A stretch of DNA of 64,000 nucleotides from Neobacillus pocheonensis (GCA_023702235.1 JAMQCR010000001.1:1674001-1738000); one strand, 5' to 3'. Counted from the stretch's first letter, positions 1-9,868 are shown. The notes: generated from the letters alone by a model not told the origin. A program made the numbers and translations.

Positions 1-202
1 ACTTGAGAACATCACTCCATATAAAGTTGCATCTGAATATCCATTAGATGTCTATAAACAGTTTTTCGATTATAAAATTGTAAGATTTCATAAGTATCCA
101 GAAGAGAATGAGTGGGAAGGAATTATTATTCATAAAGACGATAATACGATAATGGGCGATATGGGTTTTAAAGGTGGACCAAATGAGTCGGGTATCATTT
201 AA
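1..202 (+). pseudogene. GNAT N-acetyltransferase fragment, cut at both ends
   Basis: An open frame entering from the left edge and stopping at 200-202 encodes 67 residues that look like the middle of a GNAT acetyltransferase. They include the stretch DNTIMGDMGFKGG, which resembles the strand leading into the acetyl-CoA loop of that family. The following acetyl-CoA-binding motif and C-terminus are missing: the frame ends right after GII and the DNA switches to an unrelated VOC-type fragment. The 5' part lies outside the window. I read this as a decayed gene truncated by a deletion or recombination joint near 200. Substrate unknown. Confidence 0.6.
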
Positions 203-498
203 GATTAGGACTGCAGCGGAACTCCCTTTTTCTTGTTGTGCTAACTTATCAGGATTTAAAAAAGTCTATAAAATGGCTCGAATCCCTACAAGTTGAAGTT
301 ATACCTTTTGGAAGTAGAAAATCGATTGAGCCTTTTGTAAGATCCAATCAAAGAAATGCTTCGGTTTACTTTAATGACCCAGATGGTAACAGTTTAGAAT
401 TGATGTGTTATGTTGAAGTTCCTAACGATTTAAAACACATTACGACAAAATTGTCCTTTGAGGATTGGGAGGAGTTAGCAAATAGTAAATTGAAATAA
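203..498 (+). pseudogene. Glyoxalase/bleomycin-resistance (VOC) family fragment
   Basis: The frame ending at 498 encodes a VOC-superfamily C-terminal half: a YFNDPDGNSLELMCYV stretch carries the typical D-P-D/E-G-N-x-x-E-L signature whose Glu is a metal ligand in this superfamily. There is no credible start: the first possible codon (GTG at 238) has no ribosome site and the N-terminal half of the fold is absent. It abuts the GNAT fragment, so both look like remnants at a rearrangement joint. Probably non-functional. Confidence 0.6.
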
Positions 499-529
499 AA
501 GAAGACACATTTATGGATACACTTCTTCA

Positions 530-562
530 GCTAACGGGGTGCATTAATAAAAAACAAAGGGT
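530..562 (+). repeat. Partial copy of dispersed GCTAACGGGTGC repeat core
   Basis: The segment reads agctaacggggtgcattaataaa followed by an A-rich tract. It matches the 3' part of the long repeat at 4156-4315 (ggctaacgggtgcgttagtaaaa) and its copy near 20031-20180. It sits just before the UPF0158 gene and probably overlaps its leader. Confidence 0.45.
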
Positions 563-571
563 GATCAATAA

Positions 572-1039
572 TTGAATAATCCAGTAAAGCTACAATCTAT
601 TATTGAAGAATTGGAAATGCAATTTGAAGAATCTCGTACATTTCTTAATTTAAAAACGGGTGAAATTATTTCAATAACTTCGGATGATTTAAGAGCTGCT
701 GAAGATGAAGAGCCTTATGATCATTTACCTGATTGGCAACAAGAAAATAGAAATGTTGCTATTGATGTATGTGAAAATTTTGAAAAGTATAAAGAGCTAC
801 CGACAAAATATGAAGTTAATGAATATGAAATAATGGAAGATTTTTGCCTAACTTTAAACAATCAAAGAAAGCGAGATAATTTATTAAATGCAATTAAAGG
901 AAAGGGTGCCTTTAGAAGGTTTAAGGATAAAATTATCGATTTTGATATTGAAGAACAATGGTATTCGTTTCGTGACGAACGACTTAAAGAGATTGCGATA
1001 GAATGGTGTCAAGACAATAATGTAAACTATGTTGAATAA
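572..1039 (+). CDS. UPF0158 family protein
   Basis: A 155-residue acidic protein of the UPF0158 family (unknown function). The family signature is visible: Y-E-V-N-E-Y-E-I-M-E-D-F-C around residues 80-92, then GKGAFRRFKD (residues ~109-118) and WYSFRDERLKEIAIEWC near the C-terminus. The start is TTG at 572, chosen because a purine-rich aaagggtgat ribosome site lies 6-8 bases upstream and no better start follows. No signal peptide or membrane segment is seen, so it should be cytoplasmic. It stands alone among decayed sequences, with no operon partner. Function cannot be assigned. Confidence 0.8.
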   Translation: MNNPVKLQSIIEELEMQFEESRTFLNLKTGEIISITSDDLRAAEDEEPYDHLPDWQQENRNVAIDVCENFEKYKELPTKYEVNEYEIMEDFCLTLNNQRKRDNLLNAIKGKGAFRRFKDKIIDFDIEEQWYSFRDERLKEIAIEWCQDNNVNYVE

Positions 1040-1116
1040 ATATGTTTTTTAGAAAAGGCAATTCAGGTTAGTTATATAATTCAAAGATTTATTTGTGCGA
1101 AATGTTTCTAGCTTAA

Positions 1117-1378
1117 ATGGAGGATGGTCACATCTCTCTTGTAAAGGCTAGACAATTCCTTCTGGAACTGAAGGGTTATATCGAAGAGTCAAATGATAGT
1201 GTAACAACTTGAAGTGCTCTCTCTTAGTCGAATGGCACTTGCAGTGCAAGCACACATTTGGGGACTGCATGAAGAAGGTCATGTATATTTTTCAACAGAA
1301 GAACATGAACTTCCGAAATCGGAGGTCATGACTCCTATGGCAAAAAAGAAGCCCATCTGTTTTTCGGAAGCTTCGTGA
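1117..1378 (+). pseudogene. Small unknown protein, frameshifted
   Basis: Starting at ATG 1117, a frame reads M-E-D-G-H-I-S-L-V-K-A-R-Q-F-L-L-E-L-K-G-Y-I-E-E-S-N and stops at 1210-1212. Shifting by one base at about 1208 extends it smoothly through S-L-S-R-M-A-L-A-V-Q-A-H-I-W-G-L-H-E-E-G to a stop at 1376-1378. Together this makes an 87-residue helical protein broken by one extra base. A weak purine-rich site precedes the ATG. I do not recognise the family. Given the window-wide indel pattern the frameshift may be a sequence error. Confidence 0.35.
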
Positions 1379-1899
1379 TAGGAAATGAAGCAGGAGCTAT
1401 CGGAATCAGAGCTGGAGGAAGAGTAACAGGGAACGAATCTTGTTTCCTGCCGATAGGTATCATTAAATAAATAAACCACCAGAAACATCATGAATGAGAA
1501 ATTCCCTCCTTATCCAATATCGGATACAACTGCATATTGAATGCGACCTATGGCATCTTTTTACCGGTGGGAATTTATTACTTATATGCCAATGGCGGAA
1601 TGAGTCATGATACCAAAATTGGAACTTATAAATTTGGTCATGATGGTTCACGGATTCCGCCTAACGCTTCAGGACCAATTCAGAAGTTTCCTGGTTAAAT
1701 TAAATAATATAGTAGGTTGATGGGAGTAGCTGGCAAGTTACTCCTTTTGTTGAGCAAATAAAAGAAATTTAACTATGTGAAGTAATGTGCTTAAACTAAC
1801 GTGGCAGTTTAGTCCTACAAGCATTTTATATTAATTAACCCTAAATGAATATTAAAAAAAGCAGAGGAAACTCTAAGGAAAAAAGGAGCCTAAATTAAT
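1379..1899. other. Intergenic stretch with a short decayed coding remnant
   Basis: No complete gene is visible. A 53-codon open frame at 1540-1698 (+) reads like the tail of a real protein (contains GIYYLYANGGMSHDTKIGTY) but has no start codon with a ribosome site and no recognisable family. The rest (1700-1899) is AT-rich leader DNA ending in an aaaaaaggagcc ribosome site for the next gene. Confidence 0.35.
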
Positions 1900-2367
1900 A
1901 TGTCAGTGAAAAATAAGTGGTTATTTAATATTACAATGGTATTACTCTCATGGCTATCAATATCTTTTTTGGATTGGCGCAGTATAAAGAGATTTTTCCC
2001 AGCATTTATCTTTGTGTTTTTAATAAATTGTATTGATGTTCCAATTGGAAAGAAACGAAGATGGTGGTATTTCTATAATAAACCACATTCCTTTGTTTAT
2101 AATGAATTTCCCTTTTTAATAGGTCCAATGTTGGCGGTAGCTTTATGGTCATTAAAATGGACATACGGAAATTTTAAAAAGTTTACTATGCTTAATGCTC
2201 TTTTCCAATTAATTTTTACATTTCTAGCTAAAAGTTTATTTACAAAGATAAAATTATTTAAATTAGTTCGACTTAATGCATTTCAATTTTTCCTATACTT
2301 CTTTTACAAGGCTTTTTTCTTATATGGATTTCAATACATTATGGAAAATAAAAAGAAATTTACATAA
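1900..2367 (+). CDS. Small multipass membrane protein (CBO0543-like)
   Basis: A 155-residue protein with four hydrophobic helices (roughly residues 8-25, 32-47, 72-90, 98-115 and a weaker C-terminal one) separated by very basic loops, including KKRRWWYFYNKPHSF. The composition and the K-K-R-W-W-Y-F motif resemble the CBO0543 family of small membrane proteins common in Bacilli; function unknown. The ATG at 1900 is supported by an AAAGGAG ribosome site about 10 bases upstream. It has no same-strand partner and is followed by a remnant transposase. Confidence 0.65.
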   Translation: MSVKNKWLFNITMVLLSWLSISFLDWRSIKRFFPAFIFVFLINCIDVPIGKKRRWWYFYNKPHSFVYNEFPFLIGPMLAVALWSLKWTYGNFKKFTMLNALFQLIFTFLAKSLFTKIKLFKLVRLNAFQFFLYFFYKAFFLYGFQYIMENKKKFT

Positions 2368-2507
2368 TCCATTACTATTCCGTCATCAGTTTCGCATTAA
2401 CAATAACTGGTGATATTATGCGGATAGTTTTGTCCAACCACGGTATAGCTGTCCTGTTTCTTGAACGGACAAATAAGCCAAGGCGTGTGCAGTCAAGACA
2501 CATCGAT

Positions 2508-3864
2508 CTACATGAGCTTCGACTGCCACTTGCCTCGTTTATGGACCCTTCGCATACTAAGCCCTTCCTTGGTTTGGGCGTTTACTCGTTCAATGGCAGT
2601 TCTCTCCGCATATTTGGTTTTGAAAGATTGAAGGTGCGCGGAATTCTGAATCAATTTGTGGAGCTAATGATTTTTGTATGCGAACCGTTCTTCCAGTTTT
2701 AGCTCCATTACAACATTGAACACGACATGCCTCTGTGCAAGAAAGTCCTTCCTGCTTATACTTGGGATCAAATACCGGACATGTCCAAATATATTGTTCT
2801 TTTGTTGCATCGAATCCTTTTAGTTTTAATCGGTGGCCGCTTATGCCGTGCGGAACACCATACTTATCAAGCTTCGCCATTCCACGAGAACTGAGTTCTT
2901 GGTCCTTAATTTTCCTCGGATTTATAGGAGAAAGCAGTTTAGCATGAAGAATCCCTTTTGTTAGTTTTTGATTCTCATTATTTTGATAGATTCCATCTGC
3001 GCTCACGTATTGAACATTTTCCAACCATTCTTCTGGAAGATCTTACTTTATCTTTTCTAAAGTGGCCTTAAGAGTTGTACCATCATGCTCGCCACCTTTA
3101 AAAACGCTTCTAGATAATGGCAGTTCCGATTTTACACCACATTATGAGTGTGACTTTGTGGGCGATATATGTAACAGTGTTACTTTTTCTCATGAGTCCA
3201 ACATTGTCATCTGTAGGGATTTTGGGACAGTCACATGACTCGGTGTGGCCACACTTGCGATGCGCGTGAAGAGTAGCCTCAGCCTCGACATGTGTCGTAT
3301 CGACGGCCAATTGTTCTTCTTTTTCAATAATTCCTTGTTCGATATTAAACTGAATCATCAGTTGTCGGCCTTTTCCCATAATCCATTTTCAATCATAATT
3401 TGATCAAAACGCTCAAAAGTTTTGAGGGAGGGGACCTGTATAAACCCACAAACAGTTCGAAAATCCGAGTTTCCGGCAACTTGAAGATGAACACTTGAGA
3501 CCATAACTTCAACATAGAGAAGGGGGGCTAAAAGGAATGATTTGAATAGTGCAAAAAAGTTAATGCCTTTCCGTCCTTTAGAAGATTTATCTGGAAGAAT
3601 ATTCATATTTTGTGGTAGAGAGGAAAATAATTCTTCTTGGTTGATGTCTAAACACTTGCGGTTTTTCTTGTTCCGATAGCGCTCAAATCGAGCCTTAACA
3701 TATTCTTGTTCAATGGTAGCGAAAACCATCTCCCAGGGGAAGTCAAGCGCCAATTTTACATAAGGGAGGTGGCGCAAAGAGGAAAAGTTGTCTTGCATAA
3801 TTGAAAATGATGGTTGAAGGTAGATTACATTAGAATAAGATTTTGGTATAATAGAGGTAGCCAT
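2508..3864 (-). mobile_element. Degenerate DDE transposase (insertion sequence remnant)
   Basis: Read on the minus strand from ATG 3864, three overlapping frames (3864-3358, 3379-3110, 3024-2590) plus a tail ending with TAG at 2508-2510 reconstruct one roughly 450-residue DDE transposase. The segment QLAVDTTHVEAE supplies a candidate catalytic Asp. A Cys-rich patch (CPVFDPKYKQEGLSC, then CRVQCC) is like the zinc knuckle of IS1182/IS4-type enzymes. AERTAIERVNAQ near the end carries the conserved Glu region. At least three frameshifts break it, so it is inactive as sequenced. Family assignment (IS1182-like or another DDE group) is tentative, and I could not define terminal inverted repeats. Confidence 0.7.
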
Positions 3865-4155
3865 AATGAACTCCTTTCGTGATAGTTGGTTGGCACTTAC
3901 TATTTTACCAAAGGAAACTCATTATGGCTTTCTTTTTGCCCTATCGGGCAATGTTTCTGTTTTCCACAAAAATCCTGTAAATAATTAGGATGCTTATAAT
4001 GTAAAATGCTTGATTTTGGTCGTATTTCGCCCAAAATGGCATTTGACAAATAACATTGGTTTCGTTACAAGCAGTAGCTGAGGGAACACATTCATAATTA
4101 AACATTAAATGAGGTGAATATTATCAAGGGTCAGTGATTTTTGTCCGTTGGCTCT
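3865..4155. other. IS flank, nothing recognisable
   Basis: No open frame of note. It contains the upstream region of the broken transposase and AT-rich DNA. A TTGACA-like hexamer near 4043 has no well-placed -10 and no gene follows it. Confidence 0.3.
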
Positions 4156-4315
4156 TAAAAAAAAGTGGAGAGCGATAATTAATAAGTCTATGGATTAGGT
4201 TGACTGGATTAAGGTCAGTATCAGTATTGACACTTCCTAACCATTTTCATTCTCTGTGGTGCAGCACTGATTTTGTGCTGCATGGATGGCTAACGGGTGC
4301 GTTAGTAAAAAAAGG
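4156..4315 (+). repeat. Dispersed ~150-bp repeat, copy A
   Basis: This segment aligns over about 145 bases with 20031-20180. Shared blocks include gtctatggattagg, ggattaaggtcagtatcag, tcctaaccattttcat and tgcatggatggctaacgg, with roughly 90% identity by eye. It contains a short hairpin (gcagcactgattttgtgctgc, 4261-4281). No coding potential is seen. It is most like a non-autonomous mobile or REP-type repeat of Bacillaceae; both copies sit next to decayed or accessory DNA. Confidence 0.65.
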
Positions 4316-4324
4316 ATTGCTGCA

Positions 4325-4503
4325 GCGGGAGGGCACTGAAAAAGTCCTCCTAAATAATGTAAAAAAGGTATAATACCTCATATTCTGAGGGAATTATACC
4401 TTTTTTGCTGTATAATTATAATATCAATTTCAAACGGGTGGGTACTATGATACAAAATCAACAATCAATGGTTTTCAGTCCATATAAGGATATTTTAAAA
4501 TAA
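4325..4503 (+). mobile_element. IS1182-family 5' end remnant
   Basis: ATG 4447 opens an 18-residue frame, MIQNQQSMVFSPYKDILK, which is the characteristic N-terminus of IS1182-family transposases (M-x-x-x-Q-x-x-M-V-F-S-P-Y). It then hits a stop at 4501-4503. Upstream lies a probable left end (gggagggcactgaaaaagtcctcc region) and a strong hairpin at 4362-4405 (aaaaaggtataat paired with attatacctttttt) that may be an IS-protecting terminator. Everything beyond the first codons is gone, so it is a solo 5' relic. Confidence 0.6.
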
Positions 4504-4505
4504 CC

Positions 4506-5303
4506 CTAAATCACATATGATTCATATGATTTATGAAGATAACGTTCTATAAACTCAGCTAATCCATCATTTTCGTGGTGTCCTGTAACAAAATCAGCAG
4601 CTGCTTTAACCTCTTCGCTAGCGTTCCCCATTGCCACACCAGTACCGACATTACAAAGCATCTCTATATCATTGGGTCCGTCTCCAATGGCTACGACTTC
4701 ATTTGGACTAATTCGAAATGCGCGAAGTAAGCTTTTTATAGCAGACCATTTGGAAACATTAGGAGCAACCATTTCAAACCCGTCATTCCAATTGATGACT
4801 TCTGCTTCCTTTTTAAACAAAGCAGATAATTCAGGACTTGGTGCACCTGTTCGAACACTATATTTAAGAACATCCTGATAATTTGCCTGTCTTAAATCTC
4901 CAATATACCGTGGCGGAATTTGCCCAACTTTTGTCCAATAATCGATTTCTTCATTTGTTTCCTTACAATAAAGCCCATTTGCTGTATGGATAATAACATT
5001 AAAAGGATTTTCAGCGGTCAGATGGTGGAATCGTTCTTCGTTCAGTCGGACGGTTTTCATTTGCATAGCTCTTCCTGTCTCTGCATCGTAAATAGCGGCA
5101 CCATTTAAACAGATCATTGGAGTTCGTAATCCAATTTCTTTATGGTAAGGAGCGGTTACTTCATAGTGTCGACCAGTAGCTAGAAAAACTTTGACTCCCT
5201 GATTAATGAGCCTATAAATGGCTTCCATATTTCGGCGGGAAATGTTGTTTGAGGCTTTTAGTAGTGTACCATCCATATCAATAAATATTGCACGCACATT
5301 CAT
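4506..5303 (-). CDS. Cof-type HAD-IIB phosphatase
   Basis: A 265-residue haloacid dehalogenase-superfamily phosphatase of the Cof/YbjI subfamily, expected to dephosphorylate sugar phosphates or FMN-like metabolites in the cytoplasm. Visible motifs: D9-M-D11-G-T near the N-terminus (nucleophile and acid/base Asp), LATGRH (motif II) near residue 40, a lysine region (PNVSKWSAIKSLL), and the metal-binding GDGPNDIEML near residue 207, followed by GTGVAMGNASEEVK. Length fits the subfamily. The ATG at 5303 follows a GAGGAGG site 8 bases upstream. It is monocistronic; substrate cannot be told from sequence. Confidence 0.88.
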   Translation of the reverse strand: MNVRAIFIDMDGTLLKASNNISRRNMEAIYRLINQGVKVFLATGRHYEVTAPYHKEIGLRTPMICLNGAAIYDAETGRAMQMKTVRLNEERFHHLTAENPFNVIIHTANGLYCKETNEEIDYWTKVGQIPPRYIGDLRQANYQDVLKYSVRTGAPSPELSALFKKEAEVINWNDGFEMVAPNVSKWSAIKSLLRAFRISPNEVVAIGDGPNDIEMLCNVGTGVAMGNASEEVKAAADFVTGHHENDGLAEFIERYLHKSYESYVI

Positions 5304-5418
5304 TTATACTGCCTCCTCATCGTTGGTAAACCAATCATAACATCTGACTATTAAAGCCTTGTAAACTCAGTGTACAGATTAAATAAAGTTTATTGGGAAA
5401 CTCTAGGGAGAGAGTAAA

Positions 5419-5619
5419 CTGAAAGAATTAACATGTAATTGCGGGTTCACAGTAAAAGATGAAAATCCAACAGTAGTGGAAGCGAAAATGTGGCATCATG
5501 CCATTCAAGATCACATTGATATGTTAAAAGCTATGTCAGAGGAACAATTGGTTGGATGGCTTAGTGAAACACATAAGAAATTAGGATTAGTTCTAGAAAA
5601 ACTATCATTTTTTAACTAA
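5419..5619 (+). CDS. Small Cys/His protein, DUF1059-like, CTG start
   Basis: A 66-residue frame begins KELTCNCGFTVKDENPT and continues with a W-H-H-A-I-Q-D-H stretch, resembling DUF1059-type small proteins (paired Cys in a short beta region followed by an amphipathic helix with His). The only start candidate between the upstream in-frame TAG (5404-5406) and the conserved Cys pair is CTG at 5419, 7 bases after a GGGAGAG site. An indel could be hiding an ATG. Function unknown; it may bind a metal through C-x-C and H residues. Confidence 0.5.
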   Translation: MKELTCNCGFTVKDENPTVVEAKMWHHAIQDHIDMLKAMSEEQLVGWLSETHKKLGLVLEKLSFFN

Positions 5620-5774
5620 AGGATTAAGTTGATAGAATATGGATTATGATAAGTCAGTTTTATTATTATAAAAAATTAAGTGTAAAATATGTGGAGAAGG
5701 ATTTTAAATGTACTGAAATGAAACTAGTCTTGTACTACATTTAACCATTATCAAAGGAGAAAATATTAAGCAAT

Positions 5775-6506
5775 TTGACTGGAAAAACAGCCGGTGTAAT
5801 AGGAGGAAGTAATGGTTTTGGACGCGGAATCGTTACAGCTTTGCACGCACAAGGTATGCGGATCATAGCAATAGCTAAAAACAAAGAACATCTTGATACG
5901 CTGAAGAACGACCTAAAGGGAACTATTTGCGGTAACGTGACAGATCCCGTACTTGCCGCAAGGGTAATTGAAGAGGAAAAACCTCATGTCCTTGTACTAA
6001 ATGCAGGTGCCCGTGGAATTAATCGCCCAACACGGTTACACACTTGGGAAACATTTTCAACTCAATACGAAGTCGATTTGAAAAGCGCTTTCTATTGGGT
6101 TAGAGAAGCATTGAATTCACCTCTAGATAACGGAAGTACGATAATACTTGGATCGAGCGGTGCCGCCCTACGTCCTATGTTTGTCAACGCTGCCTATGCG
6201 GCTGCTAAAGCAGCCATTTGGGCATTTGCTTTAGGTGTAGCAGGTGAAGCGGAACAGTTCGGCATTCGCGTTCACTGTTTGCTCCCAATTATGGCTGCGG
6301 AGAGTGAAGTTGGGAGCCAAGCTCTCCGTGATTTTTCCAAATACACAGGCGTTCCAGTCGAAAAAATTATTGAACAGAAAGATATGAAGCCATTCGTTAC
6401 TCCAGAGATCGTAGGAAATGCTGTGGTCAAAATCTTAACTGATCCAACCAAAAGTTCCACCGTAGGCTTTAGGATAACCGGAACTGAAGTAATTCCTGTA
6501 CGGTAA
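5775..6506 (+). CDS. Short-chain dehydrogenase/reductase (SDR)
   Basis: A 243-residue classical SDR, an NAD(P)-dependent oxidoreductase of unknown substrate. The Rossmann nucleotide loop is G10-G-S-N-G-F-G16, the structural N-A-G motif is at residues 76-78, the catalytic Ser is in ILGSSGA (~127-128), and the active-site pair is Y141-A-A-A-K145. The start is TTG at 5775, giving a natural beginning MTGKTAGVIGG. An AAAGGAG site lies about 15 bases upstream, rather far. The sequence is well conserved without frameshifts. It is followed by an unassigned stretch and a strong terminator (6761-6793). Confidence 0.85.
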   Translation: MTGKTAGVIGGSNGFGRGIVTALHAQGMRIIAIAKNKEHLDTLKNDLKGTICGNVTDPVLAARVIEEEKPHVLVLNAGARGINRPTRLHTWETFSTQYEVDLKSAFYWVREALNSPLDNGSTIILGSSGAALRPMFVNAAYAAAKAAIWAFALGVAGEAEQFGIRVHCLLPIMAAESEVGSQALRDFSKYTGVPVEKIIEQKDMKPFVTPEIVGNAVVKILTDPTKSSTVGFRITGTEVIPVR

Positions 6507-6760
6507 GATACAAAATACATGAGCTAAGAAGCTATGGACCATGGGCAAAAAGGCGGTAAGGTTCGTATTTACGGGAAGTTTTGTATAACAGGTGGATTAT
6601 TAGTTGGTAATAGGTTTTCCCGAACTAAAGGAGGAAAATTAGAAGTTGAACATTATGGTGCTTTGTGGAAAGCGGATCTACTTGACCCTTTATTTAAAGC
6701 CAATCCAATTTATTCAGTAGGAAATAGTAATGAAAGCACAACTACTAACCTGCATAAAGG
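6507..6760 (+). other. Leftover sequence between SDR and terminator
   Basis: An open frame runs 6534-6794 but it reads straight through the terminator hairpin, has no ribosome site and matches nothing I know. A fragment with the look of real protein (FCITGGLLVGNRFSRTKGG) suggests a decayed gene. I do not call it a gene. Confidence 0.3.
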
Positions 6761-6793
6761 AACCCGTTCGGAATTTCCCGAACGGGTTTTTTA
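6761..6793 (+). terminator. Rho-independent terminator
   Basis: Perfect 11-bp stem aacccgttcgg / ccgaacgggtt with a 6-base loop, followed by TTTTTT on the plus strand. It ends the SDR transcript and overlaps the stop of the convergent penicillin-binding protein gene. Confidence 0.85.
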
Positions 6794-8881
6794 ATGACCA
6801 GCTGGTGTCGTTGGTGCTGGATTTGGAGCTCCAGCTGCGGTTGCCGCAGCACGTTGTTTCTTTAAATTAAAGTAGGCATCCAGAACCCTTCGACCAATTT
6901 CTTCGTTTGGACTTGGACCGGATGCGCTCGTATAAGCAGAAGGTACAAGGACTGCCATGGCAATCTCCGGATTATCGAACGGAGCAAAGCTGACCAGGCT
7001 CACGTTCATGACAGGCTGACCATGGTCAAATGCTTGGGCGGTTCCTGTTTTCCCTGCAGGGTTATAATCCACACCCTGAAAATAACTGTACGCGGTACCG
7101 CCAGGCTTCATCACCATTTGAAATCCGGTTTGAACCCGTTTAATCCAGTCAATTGGTTCATCAATTCGATTTAAGATGTTGGGTTTAATTTCATCAATAA
7201 TCGGTCCCAGCTCATTTGTTTTAGGATCAGGATCCCGAATTTCCTTTACAATATGCGGCTGCACCCGATATCCACCGTTCGCAATCGTCGAAACATATTG
7301 AGCGAGTTGCATGGTCGTATACGTATCATACTGTCCAATGGCAAGGTCAAGAAGTAGACCCGGTTTTTGTTCAGCCCCTTGAAATCCAGCTGTTTCATTC
7401 GGTAAGTCAATTCCAGTCCGAGAACCAAGACCAAACTGGCTAAAGGATTGGCGCATTGTATGAAAGGTCTTGGCTAAATTTAGATCCAAAGGTTGATTTT
7501 GGACATAATGACCGCCAGCCATAGCAATGACTGTTTTCCACATATAAACGTTTGAAGAAACTTGGAGTGCTGTTAGGTCATTAATGACTCCAAACGTTTT
7601 ATAAGACTTCTTCATCGGTGTGCCCTTAATTAATAATGGTTCATCTAATTGTGTAGACCCTGGATGAATAGCGCCTGTTTGATATCCGGTTAAGACCGTC
7701 GCACCCTTTACTGCTGAACCCGCGTTGTAGGAAGTCGTAATATTCCCAAGGGCATCATCGATAAATCCAGGTTTTCCTGTCGTAGGATCCGTGGCAAGCT
7801 GCTTCCCAGCCATCGTTAAAATTTCTCCAGTGTGTGGATCCATCAACACAACAAACGCCTGTTTTAAAAGACTGGTATTCGGCATTTGTTTGGTTTTTGT
7901 CAATACATCCTCTATGATGTTCTCCGTTTGCTGCTGAAGATCCATATCAATGCTTAAAACAAGGCTTTTCCCGCTTTGTCCTGGCGATACCACTTCTGTT
8001 GAGGTAACGTTGCCTGATTTATCGATGATATTTTTCATCTGTTCTTTTTGACCTTGGAGAACATTTTGATATTCCTCTTCAAGATAACTTGTTCCAACGC
8101 GATCATTTCGGTTATAGCCTTCCGCTAAATATTTATCAAGTTGATCTTGAGGCAATCCCTGTTCGGAAGAACTAACATCTCCGAGAACGGTTTTCAGTGT
8201 GTCCCCGAACACATAATTTCTTTCCCAATCCATTGTCGTATCCACTCCAGGAAGACGATCTAGATTTTCACTGACAATAGCATATTCTTCAGGGGTTACC
8301 CCTTTATTTTTGACTGTTTGCGGGGTCATCGCATAGCCGCCGTTAAATTGTTTATATATCGCAACTGCTTTCAGTTCAGAAGAATTTTTGATGGCATCTA
8401 TTTCGCTGGTTGGAATTCGTTTCAGCTCAAGGTTATATAGTTGGCTATTCGATAAATTCTTCACTTCATTTTTGGTAACGAGTGCCAATGCCTTTTTCGG
8501 ATATTTACCGATCCAAAAATCCCTTATATCACGGTCGCGGACTTTGGATACGTCCGGTGTGATGAGTTTAGATAAAACATCCGCCGTTTTCAGCATTTCC
8601 GCCGGATTTTGATTCTGGGCTTTCGTATAAGTAATTGCATCTAACGAAGAATTGTCAACAATGACTTTCCCATTCCGGTCATATATTTTACCGCGAGGCA
8701 CGGAGATGCTTGTGGTAGTGGCATCCGTTCGCTGAAGCTCATTTTTATAATCCGCACCATAGATAATTTGAAGATCCCCGAGTTTTACAATAAGAGTGGA
8801 AAAGAGTAAAAATACTAACAGGAATAACACATTTAACCGAAATGGAACATGGTGTTTCTTCTTCTTTACATTCAGATTCAA
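6791..8881 (-). CDS. Class B penicillin-binding protein (PbpA/PbpH-like transpeptidase)
   Basis: A 696-residue membrane-anchored transpeptidase that crosslinks peptidoglycan outside the membrane, of the PBP2/elongation type (B. subtilis PbpA/PbpH class). It has a single N-terminal anchor helix (residues ~16-34), a PBP dimerisation domain ([15 protein letters not shown], ~60-75), and the transpeptidase domain with S389-A-V-K392 (acylated Ser), S442-S-N444 and K611-T-G613. The C-terminus is Ala/Pro-rich ([19 protein letters not shown]), typical of many bacillar orthologues. Translation starts at TTG 8881 after an AAAAGGAAGTG site. The intact frame contrasts with the frameshifted neighbours further right. 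Rod-shape or germination-outgrowth role is inferred. Confidence 0.93.
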   Translation of the reverse strand: MNLNVKKKKHHVPFRLNVLFLLVFLLFSTLIVKLGDLQIIYGADYKNELQRTDATTTSISVPRGKIYDRNGKVIVDNSSLDAITYTKAQNQNPAEMLKTADVLSKLITPDVSKVRDRDIRDFWIGKYPKKALALVTKNEVKNLSNSQLYNLELKRIPTSEIDAIKNSSELKAVAIYKQFNGGYAMTPQTVKNKGVTPEEYAIVSENLDRLPGVDTTMDWERNYVFGDTLKTVLGDVSSSEQGLPQDQLDKYLAEGYNRNDRVGTSYLEEEYQNVLQGQKEQMKNIIDKSGNVTSTEVVSPGQSGKSLVLSIDMDLQQQTENIIEDVLTKTKQMPNTSLLKQAFVVLMDPHTGEILTMAGKQLATDPTTGKPGFIDDALGNITTSYNAGSAVKGATVLTGYQTGAIHPGSTQLDEPLLIKGTPMKKSYKTFGVINDLTALQVSSNVYMWKTVIAMAGGHYVQNQPLDLNLAKTFHTMRQSFSQFGLGSRTGIDLPNETAGFQGAEQKPGLLLDLAIGQYDTYTTMQLAQYVSTIANGGYRVQPHIVKEIRDPDPKTNELGPIIDEIKPNILNRIDEPIDWIKRVQTGFQMVMKPGGTAYSYFQGVDYNPAGKTGTAQAFDHGQPVMNVSLVSFAPFDNPEIAMAVLVPSAYTSASGPSPNEEIGRRVLDAYFNLKKQRAAATAAGAPNPAPTTPAGH

Positions 8882-9264
8882 TCGATTTGCACTTCCTTTT
8901 AAGCCTGAGTTGACATACTATATTGTATCGGACAATGGACTATTTTTCTATGAGGAACCATTACCAATTCTGTTTGGCTACGCCAAGCTGGGTCTAATTG
9001 TAAATACAGCTTTTTTACTTTGATACTTCACTTTCTTGATGCGCTATATTCAGAATTTGATTTTGACTTTGATGGGTACACTTTAAAAACAGTAAGAATG
9101 GTCTTAAAAATATAGTTAATCAAAAGGTTACTACTTCAACTCCCATGAAAATTAAAATAGTCCTAAAACCAAAAAAGGGCATATAAAAATAGACCAGAAA
9201 AATACTTTTTTTAAAAAAGGCTAAGCCTTATTAGTGATCTGATTGAGTTTGGTAGATCGTTAAT
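8882..9264. other. Upstream region of the PBP gene; otherwise empty
   Basis: A non-coding stretch of about 380 bases. On the minus strand the segment 8900-8935 (tacaatatagtatgt) is a candidate -10 region for the PBP gene. I see no other signal, repeat or frame. Confidence 0.3.
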
Positions 9265-9265
9265 C

Positions 9266-9297
9266 AAAAAATCCTCTTGAAAAATAGAGGATTTTAG
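9266..9297 (-). terminator. Terminator of the 9317-9859 gene
   Basis: Stem aaaatcctct / agaggatttt (10 bp) around a short loop, followed on the minus strand by a T-rich tract. It lies just past the stop of the minus-strand membrane protein gene. Confidence 0.75.
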
Positions 9298-9316
9298 AAG
9301 ATGTTTTTACCATATT

Positions 9317-9859
9317 TCATACTAAAACCAATTTAAGATTAAGATTAATCAGTAAAAGCATTAACACTAATATAGCAACAAAAACAATGAAATTAATTAT
9401 TAAAGGTTTTTTATTTGAAGGTTCTTTCTGATGTGTTTTTATTTCTTCATCTATTACACGAAGTAGTAAAACATTTACTATTACATCTATCACGTCAATA
9501 AAGTAAATCATAACCTCAGTTGATTTTGGCTGCAACATGACCCCTAACATAGCACCCATCATGCCGCCCATTATTCCTGCTGTTAAACCATCTAAAGAAG
9601 CTATCAGAGAAATTGATCTACCAGTAACATATCCAACGAGCATGCCTATTGAAACCGAAATAATTGTTGGTGTGGTTAAATCCTTATCTTGTATTAAGAT
9701 ACCAATAAAAGTTCCTAATGAAATACTCGTCATCATGGAGTTTGTCATACTTATGATCATACCAGTCATGGAGGAAAGGTATGTTTTATTTATGTATGTG
9801 TAGTAACATACTATACTTGTAAATAAACAAATTAACATAAAACTCGCAAAAAACGGCAT
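9317..9859 (-). CDS. Unknown polytopic membrane protein
   Basis: A 180-residue integral membrane protein with about five hydrophobic helices, Met/Gly-rich in the middle (GLTAGIMGGMMGAMLGVML), ending with a hydrophilic linker and a last helix. The ATG at 9859 has a GAGG site 7 bases upstream. It is transcribed divergently from the copper operon ycnK-ycnJ-ycnI and shares its upstream region, which contains a long inverted repeat. The Met-rich helices and the location make a metal-related role conceivable, but nothing in the sequence proves it. Confidence 0.65.
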   Translation of the reverse strand: MPFFASFMLICLFTSIVCYYTYINKTYLSSMTGMIISMTNSMMTSISLGTFIGILIQDKDLTTPTIISVSIGMLVGYVTGRSISLIASLDGLTAGIMGGMMGAMLGVMLQPKSTEVMIYFIDVIDVIVNVLLLRVIDEEIKTHQKEPSNKKPLIINFIVFVAILVLMLLLINLNLKLVLV

Positions 9860-9868
9860 CCTCGTACC

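Noticed and set aside
6534..6794. 86-codon open frame after the SDR gene
   Set aside because: Runs through a strong terminator hairpin, lacks a ribosome site and matches no family; probably a decayed remnant.
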